64,000 bases of DNA from Streptomyces sp. NBC_01481 (GCF_026339995.1 NZ_JAPEPT010000001.1:322501-386500), one strand, 5' to 3'. Shown: positions 23,281 through 33,191, numbered from the stretch's first letter. Translations and numbers: made by a program. Notes: generated by a model from the letters alone, not told the origin.

Positions 23281-23946
23281 ATGGGGAAGCACAGCACACA
23301 TCTGGTCTGGGACTGGAACGGCACACTGCTCGACGACATCACCGCAGTCATCGGGGCGACCAACGCCGCCTTCGAGGAGATCGGCCTGGAGCCGATCACG
23401 CTCGAGAGCTACCGCGAGATGTACTGCGTACCGATTCCCCGGTTCTACGAGCGGCTCATGGGACGGCTGCCCTCGGACGCGGAGTGGGAGGTCATGGACG
23501 AGGCCTTCCACCGGCACTACAGCGAGCACCGGATCGGGTGCGGGCTGACCGAGGGCGTCGAGGAGCTGCTCCAGGAGTGGCGGCTGGCCGGGCGCAGCCA
23601 GTCGCTGCTGAGCATGTACGGGCACGAGGAGCTGGTCCCGGTCGTACGGGGCTATGGCATCGAGGGCCACTTCATACGCGTGGACGGGCGGACCGGGCCG
23701 TCCGGCGGCACGAAGGCGCTGCACATGGAGCGCCACCTCGCGGCGCTCGGCGGCGTCGCGGCGCCGGAGCGCACGGTGGTGATCGGTGACGCGGTCGACG
23801 ACGCGGTGGCGGCGGCGCATGTGGGGGCGCGGGCGGTGCTGTACACCGGGGGGTCGCACAGCAGGGCGAGCCTGGAGTCGGTGGGGGTGCCAGTGGTGGA
23901 CAGCCTCGCGGAGGCGGTGGAGGTGGCGACACGGCTGGCGGCGTAA
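23281..23946 (+). CDS. HAD-superfamily hydrolase
   Basis: A 221-residue HAD phosphatase-like protein. Motif I is DWNGTLLDD (D11, with N13 where most HAD phosphatases have the general acid aspartate), motif II is SMYGHEE, and motif IV is VIGDAVDDAVAA. The cap resembles that of phosphoglycolate phosphatases. DxN in motif I is known in several HAD groups but changes the usual acid-base residue, so the activity may be slow or different. The ATG at 23281 follows the DUF6912 stop by 55 bp; likely one transcription unit. Confidence 0.88.
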   Translation: MGKHSTHLVWDWNGTLLDDITAVIGATNAAFEEIGLEPITLESYREMYCVPIPRFYERLMGRLPSDAEWEVMDEAFHRHYSEHRIGCGLTEGVEELLQEWRLAGRSQSLLSMYGHEELVPVVRGYGIEGHFIRVDGRTGPSGGTKALHMERHLAALGGVAAPERTVVIGDAVDDAVAAAHVGARAVLYTGGSHSRASLESVGVPVVDSLAEAVEVATRLAA

Positions 23947-24054
23947 CGGGGCGGTTCGCCCCAGGACGGGCTGCTCCCCGCGGAGCCCACCCCGCGGAGT
24001 CCGAACCGGGCTCGGCCCGGACCCCGAGGGGCCCGGGCTGCCCCGCCACACGCC

Positions 24055-24621
24055 CTACGCCACCGGTGCCTTCGCCCGAAGCACCGTGAGGAACTCCCGC
24101 ATCCACGCCGAGTGGTCCGGCCAGGCCCTCGACGACACCAGCGTGCCGTCGACGACCGCCTCCACGTCCTGGAAGCTCGCGCCCGCCGCCTGCATGTCCA
24201 GTTCCAGGGCGGGATAGGCCGTGACCCGGCGGCCCTCCAGGCTGCCGATCGCCGCCGTCAGCAGCGGGCCGTGGCAGATCTGCGCCACGGGCTTGTCGGC
24301 GTCGAAGAACGACTTCAGAATCTTGCGTAGCTCGGGATCGTTGCGCAGGTACTCCGGGGCGCGGCCGCCCGGGATCACCACCGCTGCGTACTGTCCGGGC
24401 TCGACCTCCGAGAAGGCCAGGTCCGCCGGCCAGGTGTAGCCCGGCTTTTCGGTGTAGGTGTCGAAGCCCGGCTCGAAGTCGTGCACGACGAATTGCAGTT
24501 TTTTGCGGGCGGGGGCCGCGATGTCGACCTCGTACCCCTCTTCCCGCAGCCGCTGATACGGGTAGAGGACTTCGAGGGACTCGGCCGCATCGCCGGTGAC
24601 GATCAGGATCTTCGGTGTCAT
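24055..24621 (-). CDS. DJ-1/PfpI-family protein
   Basis: A 188-residue class I glutamine-amidotransferase-like protein. It has the conserved acidic residue E14 (GDAAESLE), the nucleophile elbow AQICHGPLL with C116, and the usual IPGGRAPEYLR loop. Members include cysteine proteases, glyoxalase III and stress chaperones; sequence alone does not decide. The family's proximal histidine after the cysteine (C116-H117) is present, as in PfpI-like enzymes. It diverges from the GDH gene. Confidence 0.9.
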   Translation of the reverse strand: MTPKILIVTGDAAESLEVLYPYQRLREEGYEVDIAAPARKKLQFVVHDFEPGFDTYTEKPGYTWPADLAFSEVEPGQYAAVVIPGGRAPEYLRNDPELRKILKSFFDADKPVAQICHGPLLTAAIGSLEGRRVTAYPALELDMQAAGASFQDVEAVVDGTLVSSRAWPDHSAWMREFLTVLRAKAPVA

Positions 24622-25070
24622 GGCTGCTCCCGGTGTCGGGCTGTCGACGGTGTCCCTGCCGTCGGTGCAGGGCGTCGACGGTATGCCGTGTCGTCACCGC
24701 CAACTTGCACCGCGGGGGACTGTTTGCCAAGAGTGGCCCTGTGTCGCTGTCCAGACTGTCAAACTTCCGGCCCTGCTTTTGTACACATACGGCTCATGAC
24801 GGGTCGGGGGGGCGGGGCGATAGCCTTGACCCGTGATCAGCGCTATATGCCGTGGGGGCAGCGAAGCCCCCGGCCAGCGCCCGGAGCGCCACAGCGCCCG
24901 GGCGATCGTTGATCACCCCGTTCCGGCCCCGCTGCCAACATTGGCCAATATCGGCTCGGACATCTCTCATCGCGGCATAACGTCGACTCCGACCGGACAC
25001 CCCGCGTCATGGCGTTGCGTCGCTTCTTTCCCCTACGTCACGCAACGGCGCGCGACAGGAGCCAGAGGAC
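24622..25070 (+). other. 449-bp divergent region between the DJ-1 gene and gdh
   Basis: No gene recognised. It must hold promoters for both genes. Visible structure is a 20-bp imperfect palindrome at 24935-24954 and GC-rich inverted segments around 24851-24905. I could not identify convincing -35/-10 pairs. Confidence 0.4.
24935..24954 (+). promoter_or_regulatory. Palindrome around ATTGGCCAAT upstream of gdh
   Basis: A perfect 10-bp palindrome ATTGGCCAAT extended to 20 bp with 8 of 10 pairs matching, about 120 bp before the gdh ATG. Candidate operator for gdh; the regulator is unknown. Confidence 0.35.
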
Positions 25071-28000
25071 ATGCAGACCAAGCTGGACGAAGCCAAGGCC
25101 GAGCTGCTCGCACGGGCAGCCCGGGTTGCTGAGAACAGCCCGGTCGGGGGGCACCTTCCGACCGGGGCCGAGCACGGCAAGAGCCCTGACCAGGACACCG
25201 TGCTCCGGTACCTCCAGCGCTACTACCTGCACACCGCTCCGGAGGACCTGACCGACCGGGACCCGGTCGACGTCTTCGGCGCGGCCCTTTCCCACTTCCG
25301 GCTCGCCGAGAACCGCCCCCAGGGGACGGCCAACGTGCGGGTCCACACCCCGACCGTCGAGGAGAACGGCTGGACCTGCAGCCACTCCGTGGTCGAGGTG
25401 GTCACCGACGACATGCCCTTCCTCGTCGACTCGGTCACCAACGAGCTATCCCGCCAGGGCCGCGGCATCCATGTTGTGATCCACCCGCAGGTCACGGTTC
25501 GCCGCGACCTCACGGGCAAGCTGATCGAAGTTCTGCCTCTCGAGGCGAACGGCAAGGACCTGCCGCACGACGCGGTCCTCGAATCCTGGATCCATGTCGA
25601 GATCGACCGTGAGACCGACCGGTCCGACCTCAAGCAGATCAGCGCCGATCTGCTGCGGGTCCTCTCGGACGTCCGCGAGGCCGTCGAGGACTGGGAGAAG
25701 ATGCGCGACGCCGCGCTGCGCATCGCCGAAGAGCTGCCCAGTGAGCCGACCGCCGACGATCTGCGTGACCAGGAGGTCGAGGAGGCGCGCGAACTGCTGC
25801 GCTGGCTCTCCGCCGACCACTTCACCTTCCTCGGCTACCGGGAGTACGAGCTCACCGAGACCGACGCCCTGGCCGCCGTGCCCGGCACCGGCCTCGGCAT
25901 TCTGCGCTCCGACCCCCAGCACAGCACCGACGAGGCGCATCCCGTCAGCCCCTCCTTCAGCCGCCTGCCCGCCGACGCCCGTGCCAAGGCCCGCGAGCAC
26001 AAGCTGCTCGTGCTGACGAAGGCCAACAGCCGCTCGACCGTGCACCGGCCCTCCTACCTCGACTACATCGGGGTGAAGAGGTTCGACGCCAACGGCAATG
26101 TCATCGGTGAGCGCCGATTCCTCGGCCTGTTCTCCTCGGCCGCGTACACCGAGTCCGTGCGCCGCGTCCCGGTCATCCGCCGCAAGGTCCAGGAGGTCCT
26201 CGAAGGCGCGGGCTTCGCGCCCAACAGCCACGACGGCCGCGACCTGCTGCAGATCCTGGAGACCTACCCGCGCGACGAGCTGTTCCAGACGCCGGCCGAC
26301 CAGCTGCGCTCCATCGTCACATCCGTCCTCTACCTCCAGGAGCGCCGCAGGCTGCGGCTGTACCTGCGCCAGGACGAGTACGGCCGCTACTACTCCGCCC
26401 TCGTCTACCTGCCGCGGGACCGCTTCACCACCGATGTACGGCTGCGCCTGACCGACATCCTGCTGGAGGAGCTGAACGGCCGCGCGCCGGTCGACTTCAC
26501 CGCCCTGCACACCGAATCGGTGCTGTCCCGGCTGCACTTCGTCATCCGTGTCCAGCCCGGCACCGAGCTCCCGGACCTCACCGACGCCGACAAGGACCGC
26601 ATCGAGTCCCGGCTCGTCGAGGCCGCCCGCTCCTGGGCCGACGGCTTCGCCGAGGCGCTCAACGCCGAGTGCGGCGAGGAGCGCGCAGCCGAGCTGCTGC
26701 GCCGTTACGGCCACGCCTTCCCCGAGGGCTACAAGGCCGACCACTCGCCGCGCGCCGCCGTCGCCGACCTGGTCCACGTCGAGCAACTGGCCCACCTGGA
26801 CAAGGACTTCGCGCTCTCCCTGTACGAGCCGGTCGGCGCGGGCCCCGGCGAGCGCCGCTTCAAGATCTACCGCACGGGTGACCAGGTCTCGCTCTCCGCC
26901 GTTCTGCCGGTCCTCAACCGGCTCGGCGTCGAAGTCGTCGACGAGCGTCCCTACGAGCTGCGCTGCTCGGACCGTACGACCGCGTGGATCTACGACTTCG
27001 GTATGCGCATGCCGCTGGCCACCGGCAACGGCGACTACCTGGCCGACGATGCCCGCGAACGCTTCCAGGAGGCCTTCTCGGCAGTCTGGACCGGCGAGGC
27101 GGAGAACGACGGCTTCAACTCCCTCGTGCTGCGCGCCGGTCTGGACTGGCGGCAGGCGATGGTGCTGCGCGCGTACGCCAAGTACCTGCGTCAGGCCGGA
27201 GCGACCTTCAGCCAGGACTACATGGAGGACACCCTCAGTACCAACGTCCACACCACCCGGCTGCTGGTCTCCCTCTTCGAGGCCCGGATGTCCCCCGAGC
27301 GCCAGCGCGGCGGCACCGAGCTGACCGACGCCCTGCTGGAGGAGCTCGACGGCGCGCTCGACCAGGTCGCGAGCCTGGACGAGGACCGCATCCTGCGGTC
27401 GTTCCTCACCCTCATCAAGGCGACGCTCCGCACGAACTTCTTCCAGGAGGCGGCGGGCGCCAAGTACCACAGCTATGTGTCGATGAAGTTCGACCCGCAG
27501 GCCATCCCGGATCTGCCCGCGCCCCGCCCGGCGTACGAGATCTGGGTCTACTCCCCGCGGGTCGAGGGTGTGCACCTGCGCTTCGGCAAGGTCGCGCGCG
27601 GCGGTCTGCGCTGGTCCGACCGGCGTGAGGACTTCCGTACGGAGATCCTGGGCCTGGTCAAGGCCCAGATGGTCAAGAACACCGTGATCGTGCCGGTCGG
27701 CGCCAAGGGCGGCTTCGTCGCCAAGCAGCTGCCCGACCCGTCGGCGGACCGGGACGCGTGGCTGGCCGAGGGCATCGCCAGCTACAAGGTGTTCATCTCG
27801 GCACTGCTCGACATCACGGACAACCTGGTGGCCGGCGAGGTCGTGCCGCCCGCCGATGTCGTACGCCACGACGAGGACGACACCTACCTCGTCGTTGCCG
27901 CGGACAAGGGCACCGCGACCTTCTCCGACATCGCCAACGAGGTCGCGGTCGCGTACAACTTCTGGCTCGGTGACGCCTTCGCTTCGGGCGGCTCCGCCGG

Positions 28001-30008
28001 ATACGACCACAAGGCCATGGGCATCACCGCCCGCGGCGCCTGGGAGTCCGTCAAGCGGCACTTCCGCGAGCTCGGCCACGACACCCAGACCCAGGACTTC
28101 ACGGTCGTCGGTGTCGGCGACATGTCCGGTGACGTGTTCGGCAACGGCATGCTGCTCTCCGAGCACATCCGCCTCGTCGCGGCCTTCGACCACCGGCACA
28201 TTTTCATCGACCCGAACCCGGACGCGGCCACCTCGTACGCCGAGCGCCGCCGCCTCTTCGAGCTGCCCCGCTCCTCCTGGGCCGACTACGACAAGGAACT
28301 GCTGTCGGCCGGTGGCGGCATCCACCCGCGCGCGGCCAAGTCGATCCCGGTCAACGCGCACATGCGCGCTGCCCTCGGCATCGAGGCGGGCATCTCCAAG
28401 ATGACGCCCGCCGAGCTGATGAAGACGATCCTCAAGGCCCCGGTGGACCTGTTGTGGAACGGCGGCATCGGTACGTACGTCAAGGCCTCCTCCGAGTCCA
28501 ACGCGGACGTCGGCGACAAGGCCAACGACGCGATCCGCGTCAATGGTGAGGACCTGCGGGTCAAGGCCGTCGGCGAGGGCGGCAACCTGGGTCTGACCCA
28601 GCTGGGCCGGATCGAGTTCGACCGCAGCGGCGGCAAGATCAACACCGACGCCATCGACAACAGCGCGGGCGTGGACACCTCCGACCACGAGGTGAACATC
28701 AAGATCCTGCTCAACGGCCTGGTGTCGGACGGCGACATGACCGTCAAGCAGCGCAACAAGCTGCTCGCCGAGATGACCGACGAGGTCGGCGCGCTGGTCC
28801 TGCGCAACAACTACGCGCAGAACGTCGCCCTCGGCAACGCCGTCGCCCAGTCGCCCTCGCTGCTCCACGCCCACCAGCGCTTCATGCGGCGCCTCGGCAG
28901 GGACGGGCACCTGGACAGGGCACTGGAGTTCCTGCCGAACGACCGGCAGATCCGTGAGCTGCTCAACTCCGGCAAGGGGCTCAGCCAGCCCGAGCTGGCC
29001 GTGCTGCTCGCCTACACCAAGATCACGGTGGCGGACGAGCTGATCGGGACCGAGCTGCCGGACGACCCGTATCTGCGCCGGCTGCTGCACGCGTACTTCC
29101 CGCAGGCCTTGCGCGACAGGTTCCCCGACGCGATCGACGGGCACGCGCTGTGCCGGGAGATCGTCACGACGGTGCTGGTCAACGACACGGTGAACACTGG
29201 TGGTTCGACCTTCCTGCACCGGCTGCGCGAAGAGACGGGCGCGTCGATCGAGGAGGTCGTGCGGGCGCAGACCGCGGCACGCGAGATCTTCGGGCTCAGC
29301 GCCGTGTGGGACGCGGTCGAGGCGCTGGACAACACGGTCCCGGCCGCCGTCCAGACCCGTATCCGGCTGCACTCGCGCCGACTCGTAGAGCGCGGCACGC
29401 GCTGGCTGCTCGGCAACCGGCCGCAGCCGCTGGAGCTCGCCGAGACCATCGGCTTCTTCGCCGAGCGCGTGGAGCAGGTCTGGGCCGAGCTGGCGAAGAT
29501 GCTGCGCGGCGCGGACCTGGAGTGGTACCAGAGCATCCTCGAAGAGCTCACCGAGGAGGGCGTCCCGGAGGAGCTCGCGCTGCGGGTCGCCGGGTTCTCC
29601 TCCGCCTTCCCGACGCTCGACATCGTCGCGATCGCGGACCGCACCAAGAAGGAGCCGATGGCGGTCGCCGAGGTGTACTACGACCTCGCGGACCGGCTGC
29701 GTATCACCCAGCTGATGGACCGGATCATAGAGCTGCCGCGGGCCGACCGCTGGCAGTCGATGGCCCGCGCATCCATCCGCGAGGACCTGTACGCGGCGCA
29801 TGCCGCTCTGACGGCGGACGTGCTCACCGTCGGCAATGGCACCTCGACGCCGGAGGAGCGGTTCAAGGCGTGGGAGCAGAAGAACGCGGCGATCCTGAGC
29901 CGGGCGCGTACGACGCTGGAGGAGATCCAGGGCTCGGACACGTTCGACCTGGCGAATCTGTCGGTCGCGATGCGGACGATGCGCCAGCTGCTGCGGACGC
30001 ACAGCTGA
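25071..30008 (+). CDS. gdh: Large NAD-dependent glutamate dehydrogenase (about 180 kDa)
   Basis: A 1645-residue enzyme of the large GDH class (bacterial NAD-GDH, also called GdhB), deaminating glutamate to 2-oxoglutarate with NAD. The long N-terminal regulatory part contains ACT-like segments (SHSVVEVVTDDMPFLVDSV). The catalytic core begins near residue 800 with KVARGGLRWSDRREDFRTE and VKNTVIVPVGAKGGFV, and the dinucleotide-binding part carries VVGVGDMSGDVFGNGMLLSE. A helical C-terminal domain follows. GAGG lies a few bases before the ATG. It stands alone with its own terminator. In Streptomyces it is the catabolic counterpart of the small NADPH enzyme. Confidence 0.96.
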   Translation: MQTKLDEAKAELLARAARVAENSPVGGHLPTGAEHGKSPDQDTVLRYLQRYYLHTAPEDLTDRDPVDVFGAALSHFRLAENRPQGTANVRVHTPTVEENGWTCSHSVVEVVTDDMPFLVDSVTNELSRQGRGIHVVIHPQVTVRRDLTGKLIEVLPLEANGKDLPHDAVLESWIHVEIDRETDRSDLKQISADLLRVLSDVREAVEDWEKMRDAALRIAEELPSEPTADDLRDQEVEEARELLRWLSADHFTFLGYREYELTETDALAAVPGTGLGILRSDPQHSTDEAHPVSPSFSRLPADARAKAREHKLLVLTKANSRSTVHRPSYLDYIGVKRFDANGNVIGERRFLGLFSSAAYTESVRRVPVIRRKVQEVLEGAGFAPNSHDGRDLLQILETYPRDELFQTPADQLRSIVTSVLYLQERRRLRLYLRQDEYGRYYSALVYLPRDRFTTDVRLRLTDILLEELNGRAPVDFTALHTESVLSRLHFVIRVQPGTELPDLTDADKDRIESRLVEAARSWADGFAEALNAECGEERAAELLRRYGHAFPEGYKADHSPRAAVADLVHVEQLAHLDKDFALSLYEPVGAGPGERRFKIYRTGDQVSLSAVLPVLNRLGVEVVDERPYELRCSDRTTAWIYDFGMRMPLATGNGDYLADDARERFQEAFSAVWTGEAENDGFNSLVLRAGLDWRQAMVLRAYAKYLRQAGATFSQDYMEDTLSTNVHTTRLLVSLFEARMSPERQRGGTELTDALLEELDGALDQVASLDEDRILRSFLTLIKATLRTNFFQEAAGAKYHSYVSMKFDPQAIPDLPAPRPAYEIWVYSPRVEGVHLRFGKVARGGLRWSDRREDFRTEILGLVKAQMVKNTVIVPVGAKGGFVAKQLPDPSADRDAWLAEGIASYKVFISALLDITDNLVAGEVVPPADVVRHDEDDTYLVVAADKGTATFSDIANEVAVAYNFWLGDAFASGGSAGYDHKAMGITARGAWESVKRHFRELGHDTQTQDFTVVGVGDMSGDVFGNGMLLSEHIRLVAAFDHRHIFIDPNPDAATSYAERRRLFELPRSSWADYDKELLSAGGGIHPRAAKSIPVNAHMRAALGIEAGISKMTPAELMKTILKAPVDLLWNGGIGTYVKASSESNADVGDKANDAIRVNGEDLRVKAVGEGGNLGLTQLGRIEFDRSGGKINTDAIDNSAGVDTSDHEVNIKILLNGLVSDGDMTVKQRNKLLAEMTDEVGALVLRNNYAQNVALGNAVAQSPSLLHAHQRFMRRLGRDGHLDRALEFLPNDRQIRELLNSGKGLSQPELAVLLAYTKITVADELIGTELPDDPYLRRLLHAYFPQALRDRFPDAIDGHALCREIVTTVLVNDTVNTGGSTFLHRLREETGASIEEVVRAQTAAREIFGLSAVWDAVEALDNTVPAAVQTRIRLHSRRLVERGTRWLLGNRPQPLELAETIGFFAERVEQVWAELAKMLRGADLEWYQSILEELTEEGVPEELALRVAGFSSAFPTLDIVAIADRTKKEPMAVAEVYYDLADRLRITQLMDRIIELPRADRWQSMARASIREDLYAAHAALTADVLTVGNGTSTPEERFKAWEQKNAAILSRARTTLEEIQGSDTFDLANLSVAMRTMRQLLRTHS

Positions 30009-30023
30009 TACGGCGGTAAGGGG

Positions 30024-30062
30024 GCGCCCGGCACCGAATCGGTGCCGGGCGCCTTCGTCTTC
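30024..30062 (+). terminator. gdh terminator
   Basis: A perfect 14-bp stem (GGCGCCCGGCACCG and its inverse), loop AAT, then TTCGTCTT, 15 bp after the gdh stop. It also precedes the end of the convergent GT87 gene. Confidence 0.88.
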
Positions 30063-30101
30063 GGGTGGTTCCACTTCAGGTGGTTCGCGAAAGTCGGGGG
30101 C

Positions 30102-31346
30102 CTATCGCGCGGCCGTGGCGGCCCACAGCCGACGGCAGGACAGCAGGGCGGCGACCAGCAGCAGCCCGTTGCGTACGGCCATGAGGAGCAGGCCGGCCGG
30201 GGTGCCCGCCAGCACGTCGTCGTACAGCACGGGGTGGGCGAGCGCGCTCGCGGCGGCGGCCGGCAGCATCAGGAGCGCGACCGGGCGCTGGGTGGTGTGC
30301 CGCGAGGTCAGGCAGACCGCGGCCAGACCCAGCAGCCCGACCAGATACTGCGGGCTGATGACCCGGCTGGTGACCGTGAAGAGCAGTACGGCGGCGAACG
30401 CGGCGTCGAACGGCGTGGCGGGTGGCCGGCGCCACGACCTGGCCCGCCACAGCAGCAGCCAGCACACCGCCGCGACGCTCAGCAGCAGACTGAGCCGCGC
30501 GATGCCCGACACGTACGGGCCGACGAGTTCGAAGGCTCCGTACTGGTAGCGGACCGTGCCCGGCCAGCCCGCCTTCCGCGCGAGCTGGAGCGCGGTCCCG
30601 CCGAGGGACTCGATCTGGACGCCCCTGGCGCCCTGCTGCCGCAGAAAGTCCGGGGTGTGGCTGAAGCCGAGCGCGAAGACGGCGAGCAGCGCGGTCATGG
30701 AGGCGGCGGCCGAGAGCCAGGCCGCGCGAGTGGTACGGCCCGGGGGCGTGCCCAGGACGGTGAGCAGCGGCCACACCTTGATCATCGCGCCCAGCCCGGC
30801 GAGCCCGCCCGCGATGTGCGGGCGCCTGCGCACGGCCAGCAGGGCGAGTACGGCGACGGCGGTGACCTGCACGTCGTAGCGCGCGTACGGGAGGTGCAGC
30901 AGGAGCGGCAGTCCGCACACCCACAGCCAGGCGCCGGGCAGCCCTGCGCGGGAGAGGGCGAGCGTGATGACCCCGTCGGCGGCGAGGGTGAGGGCGACGA
31001 AGGCCTGGAAGTAGGTCAGAAAGGGCAGCGCGCCGGGGGCGAGGAAGACGAGGGCGGCGCCCGGCGGGTACTGCCAGGTGGCGTCGTCCAGGGGGAACGC
31101 TCCCTGGACGAGCTGCTCGTACCAGCGCCGGTAGAGGATGTGCACCTCGCCCGCGACACCGCTGTCGCCGACCTCGTCGACGACGAGCAGCCCGAGCATG
31201 CCGACGCGGGTGGCCGCCCAGACCGCGGCGAGCGCGGCGGCCCGCCTGCGGCGGAAACGGGAGCGGGAGGTGCCGAGGAGGGCGATCCCCGGCACCGGGG
31301 AGTGGCCGAAGGAGGACAGGGGCGGACCGATCCGATGGGTCGTCAT
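30102..31346 (-). CDS. GT87 (DUF2029) polyprenyl-phosphate-sugar glycosyltransferase
   Basis: A 414-residue integral membrane protein with about ten hydrophobic helices. After the first helix it has the extracytoplasmic acidic motif near DDATWQYPPGAALVF, and later VTSRVISPQYLVGLL, both usual for the GT87/DUF2029 mannosyltransferases that use polyprenyl-phosphate sugars outside the membrane. The sugar and acceptor are unknown. It is the third gene of a minus-strand unit after a TagGH-type exporter, suggesting it decorates the exported glycan. Confidence 0.82.
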   Translation of the reverse strand: MTTHRIGPPLSSFGHSPVPGIALLGTSRSRFRRRRAAALAAVWAATRVGMLGLLVVDEVGDSGVAGEVHILYRRWYEQLVQGAFPLDDATWQYPPGAALVFLAPGALPFLTYFQAFVALTLAADGVITLALSRAGLPGAWLWVCGLPLLLHLPYARYDVQVTAVAVLALLAVRRRPHIAGGLAGLGAMIKVWPLLTVLGTPPGRTTRAAWLSAAASMTALLAVFALGFSHTPDFLRQQGARGVQIESLGGTALQLARKAGWPGTVRYQYGAFELVGPYVSGIARLSLLLSVAAVCWLLLWRARSWRRPPATPFDAAFAAVLLFTVTSRVISPQYLVGLLGLAAVCLTSRHTTQRPVALLMLPAAAASALAHPVLYDDVLAGTPAGLLLMAVRNGLLLVAALLSCRRLWAATAAR

Positions 31347-31382
31347 CGACCGGCAGTTTAGGGCGTATTGGGCTATTTCTGG

Positions 31383-32195
31383 CTATTTGGTGTTGTTGTA
31401 CTTCTCGTACGCGGCGACGACTTCCGGCGCCGGGCCGTCCATCAGCATCCGACCCGCCTCCAGCCAGATTGCCCGGTCACAGGTCTGGGTGATCGCCCCG
31501 TTGCTGTGGCTCACCAGAAAGACCGTGCCGGCCTCCTGGCGCAGCTCGGTAATGCGCTCCTGGCTGCGGCGCTGGAACTTCGCGTCGCCGGTGGACAGGG
31601 CCTCGTCGATCAGAAGCACGTCATGGCTCTTGGCCGCGGCGATCGAGAAGCGGAGCCGGGCGCCCATGCCGGAAGAGTACGTACGCATGGGGAGCGAGAT
31701 GAAGTCGCCCTTCTCGTTGATCCCCGAGAAGTCCACGATCTGTTCGTACCGCTCCTGGATCTGCTCGCGGGTCATGCCCATCGCCAGACCGCCGAGGATG
31801 ACGTTGCGCTCGCCGGTCAGATCGCCCATCAGTGCGGCGTTCACGCCGAGGAGGGAGGGCTGGCCCTGGGTGAAGACCCTGCCCTCGGTGGCCGGCAGCA
31901 GGCCCGCGATCGCTTTCAGCAGGGTCGACTTGCCGGAGCCGTTGGAGCCGATCAGGCCGATGGCCTCGCCCTTGTACGCCGCGAAGCTGACGCCCTTGAC
32001 GGCACGCACCACGCGGACGCCCCGGGATTTCTTGCGGGAGGCGATCCGGCTGAGGGCGGCGGTGGCGCTGCCTTTGCCGCCGCGGGCGCCGTGGACCGTG
32101 TACGTGATGTGGACGTTGTCGACGACGACGGTAGGGACGCGTTCGTCGGTCGTCCGCATGTCCTCGGGTGCGGGGATTACCTGGGAGTCAGACAC
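31383..32195 (-). CDS. TagH-type ABC transporter ATPase (polysaccharide export)
   Basis: A 270-residue ATPase. Walker A GSNGSGKST, a Q loop in QGQPSLLGV, signature YSSGM (the degenerate form used by teichoic-acid and O-antigen exporters), Walker B VLLIDEALSTGD and switch histidine VSHSN. The N-terminal extension before the first strand and the short C terminus fit the TagH/RfbE class. It pairs with the permease whose stop it overlaps by 8 bp. Confidence 0.92.
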   Translation of the reverse strand: MSDSQVIPAPEDMRTTDERVPTVVVDNVHITYTVHGARGGKGSATAALSRIASRKKSRGVRVVRAVKGVSFAAYKGEAIGLIGSNGSGKSTLLKAIAGLLPATEGRVFTQGQPSLLGVNAALMGDLTGERNVILGGLAMGMTREQIQERYEQIVDFSGINEKGDFISLPMRTYSSGMGARLRFSIAAAKSHDVLLIDEALSTGDAKFQRRSQERITELRQEAGTVFLVSHSNGAITQTCDRAIWLEAGRMLMDGPAPEVVAAYEKYNNTK

Positions 32196-33102
32196 GGCCG
32201 TACTCCTCCTCTGCCTTCCAGAAGTAGATGAACCCGCCCACTCCGAACAGGAGCGCCCAGCCGAGGGCGACGGCCCAGACGTGCGGGGGCAGTTGGGCGG
32301 AGGTGTAGCTCTCGATGAGCGCGAAACGCATCAGGTCGATGAAGACGGCGGCGGGATTGCACTCCAGGGCGACCATCACGAGATGCGGCAGGTGCGCGCC
32401 CTTGAGGACCTTTTCGATGCTCCACATCACGCCGGAGGCATACATCCAGGTGCGCAGGACGAAGGGCATCAGCTGGGCGATGTCGGGGGTCCTGGCGCAC
32501 AGCCGCGCCATGATCATCGAGACGCCGGTGTTGAAGACTGCCTGCAGGATCAGGGCGGGGACGGCCAGCAGCCAGGTGAGCTTGGGGAACTCTCCGAAGC
32601 ACATCAGGATCATGACCAGTGCGCCCATGGAGAACAGCAGCTGCTGGAGCTGGAGCAGGACGTAGGAGATGGGCAGGGTGGCGCGCGGGAAGTGCAGCGC
32701 CTGCACCAGGCCCATGTTGCCGCGGATGGCGCCGCTGCCGGTCATGATCGAGCTGGAGGTGAAGGTCCAGATGAAGACGCCCGTGACCAGGAACGGGACG
32801 AAGTCGGGGACGCCGCGGCTGGTCTGGAGCAGGATGCCGAAGATGAAGTAGTAGACCGCCGCGTTCAGCAGCGGGGTCATGATCTGCCAGACCTGGCCGA
32901 GCTTGGCGCGGCTGTACTGCGCGGTGAGGCGGGCGGTGGCGAAGGCGCCGATGAAGTGGCGTCGTGACCAGAGCTGCCGGACGTAGTCGGGCAGCGTCGG
33001 CCGGGCACCGCTGACGGTCAGCCCGTGCCTGAGGGCGAGCTCACCGAAATCCTCCACGAAGGGGGGAGGGGCAATCGTCTGCGTGCTCACAGGGGCGGCC
33101 AC
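32188..33102 (-). CDS. TagG-type ABC transporter permease (polysaccharide export)
   Basis: A 304-residue ABC-2 permease with six predicted helices and the amphipathic N-terminal segment RLTAQYSRAKLGQVWQIMTP typical of TagG/Wzm proteins that export teichoic acids or O-polysaccharides. It overlaps the ATPase gene by 8 bp, so the pair is translationally coupled. Its 5' end faces the divergent TetR gene across 118 bp that hold two matching operator-like palindromes, so repression by that TetR is likely. The exported polymer is not identifiable from sequence. Confidence 0.92.
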   Translation of the reverse strand: MAAPVSTQTIAPPPFVEDFGELALRHGLTVSGARPTLPDYVRQLWSRRHFIGAFATARLTAQYSRAKLGQVWQIMTPLLNAAVYYFIFGILLQTSRGVPDFVPFLVTGVFIWTFTSSSIMTGSGAIRGNMGLVQALHFPRATLPISYVLLQLQQLLFSMGALVMILMCFGEFPKLTWLLAVPALILQAVFNTGVSMIMARLCARTPDIAQLMPFVLRTWMYASGVMWSIEKVLKGAHLPHLVMVALECNPAAVFIDLMRFALIESYTSAQLPPHVWAVALGWALLFGVGGFIYFWKAEEEYGRV

Positions 33103-33142
33103 TTTCGACGGGGGCAGGGTGGACGCTGGCGATGGGACGGAC

Positions 33143-33159
33143 CCGTATCGTCGCTACGG
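33143..33159 (+). promoter_or_regulatory. TetR operator candidate, copy 1
   Basis: CCGTATCGTCGCTACGG, with inverted arms CCGTA/TACGG. It matches 14 of 17 bases of the copy at 33192. It lies 40 bp upstream of the TagG permease start, in a position to block that promoter. Confidence 0.6.
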
Positions 33160-33191
33160 TGAGAGTAGGACGGTCCAGCGTCGCAACGCAA

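Noticed and set aside
25446..30074. 1542-codon minus-strand frame opposite gdh
   Set aside because: Antisense to the well-conserved glutamate dehydrogenase; no recognisable domain.
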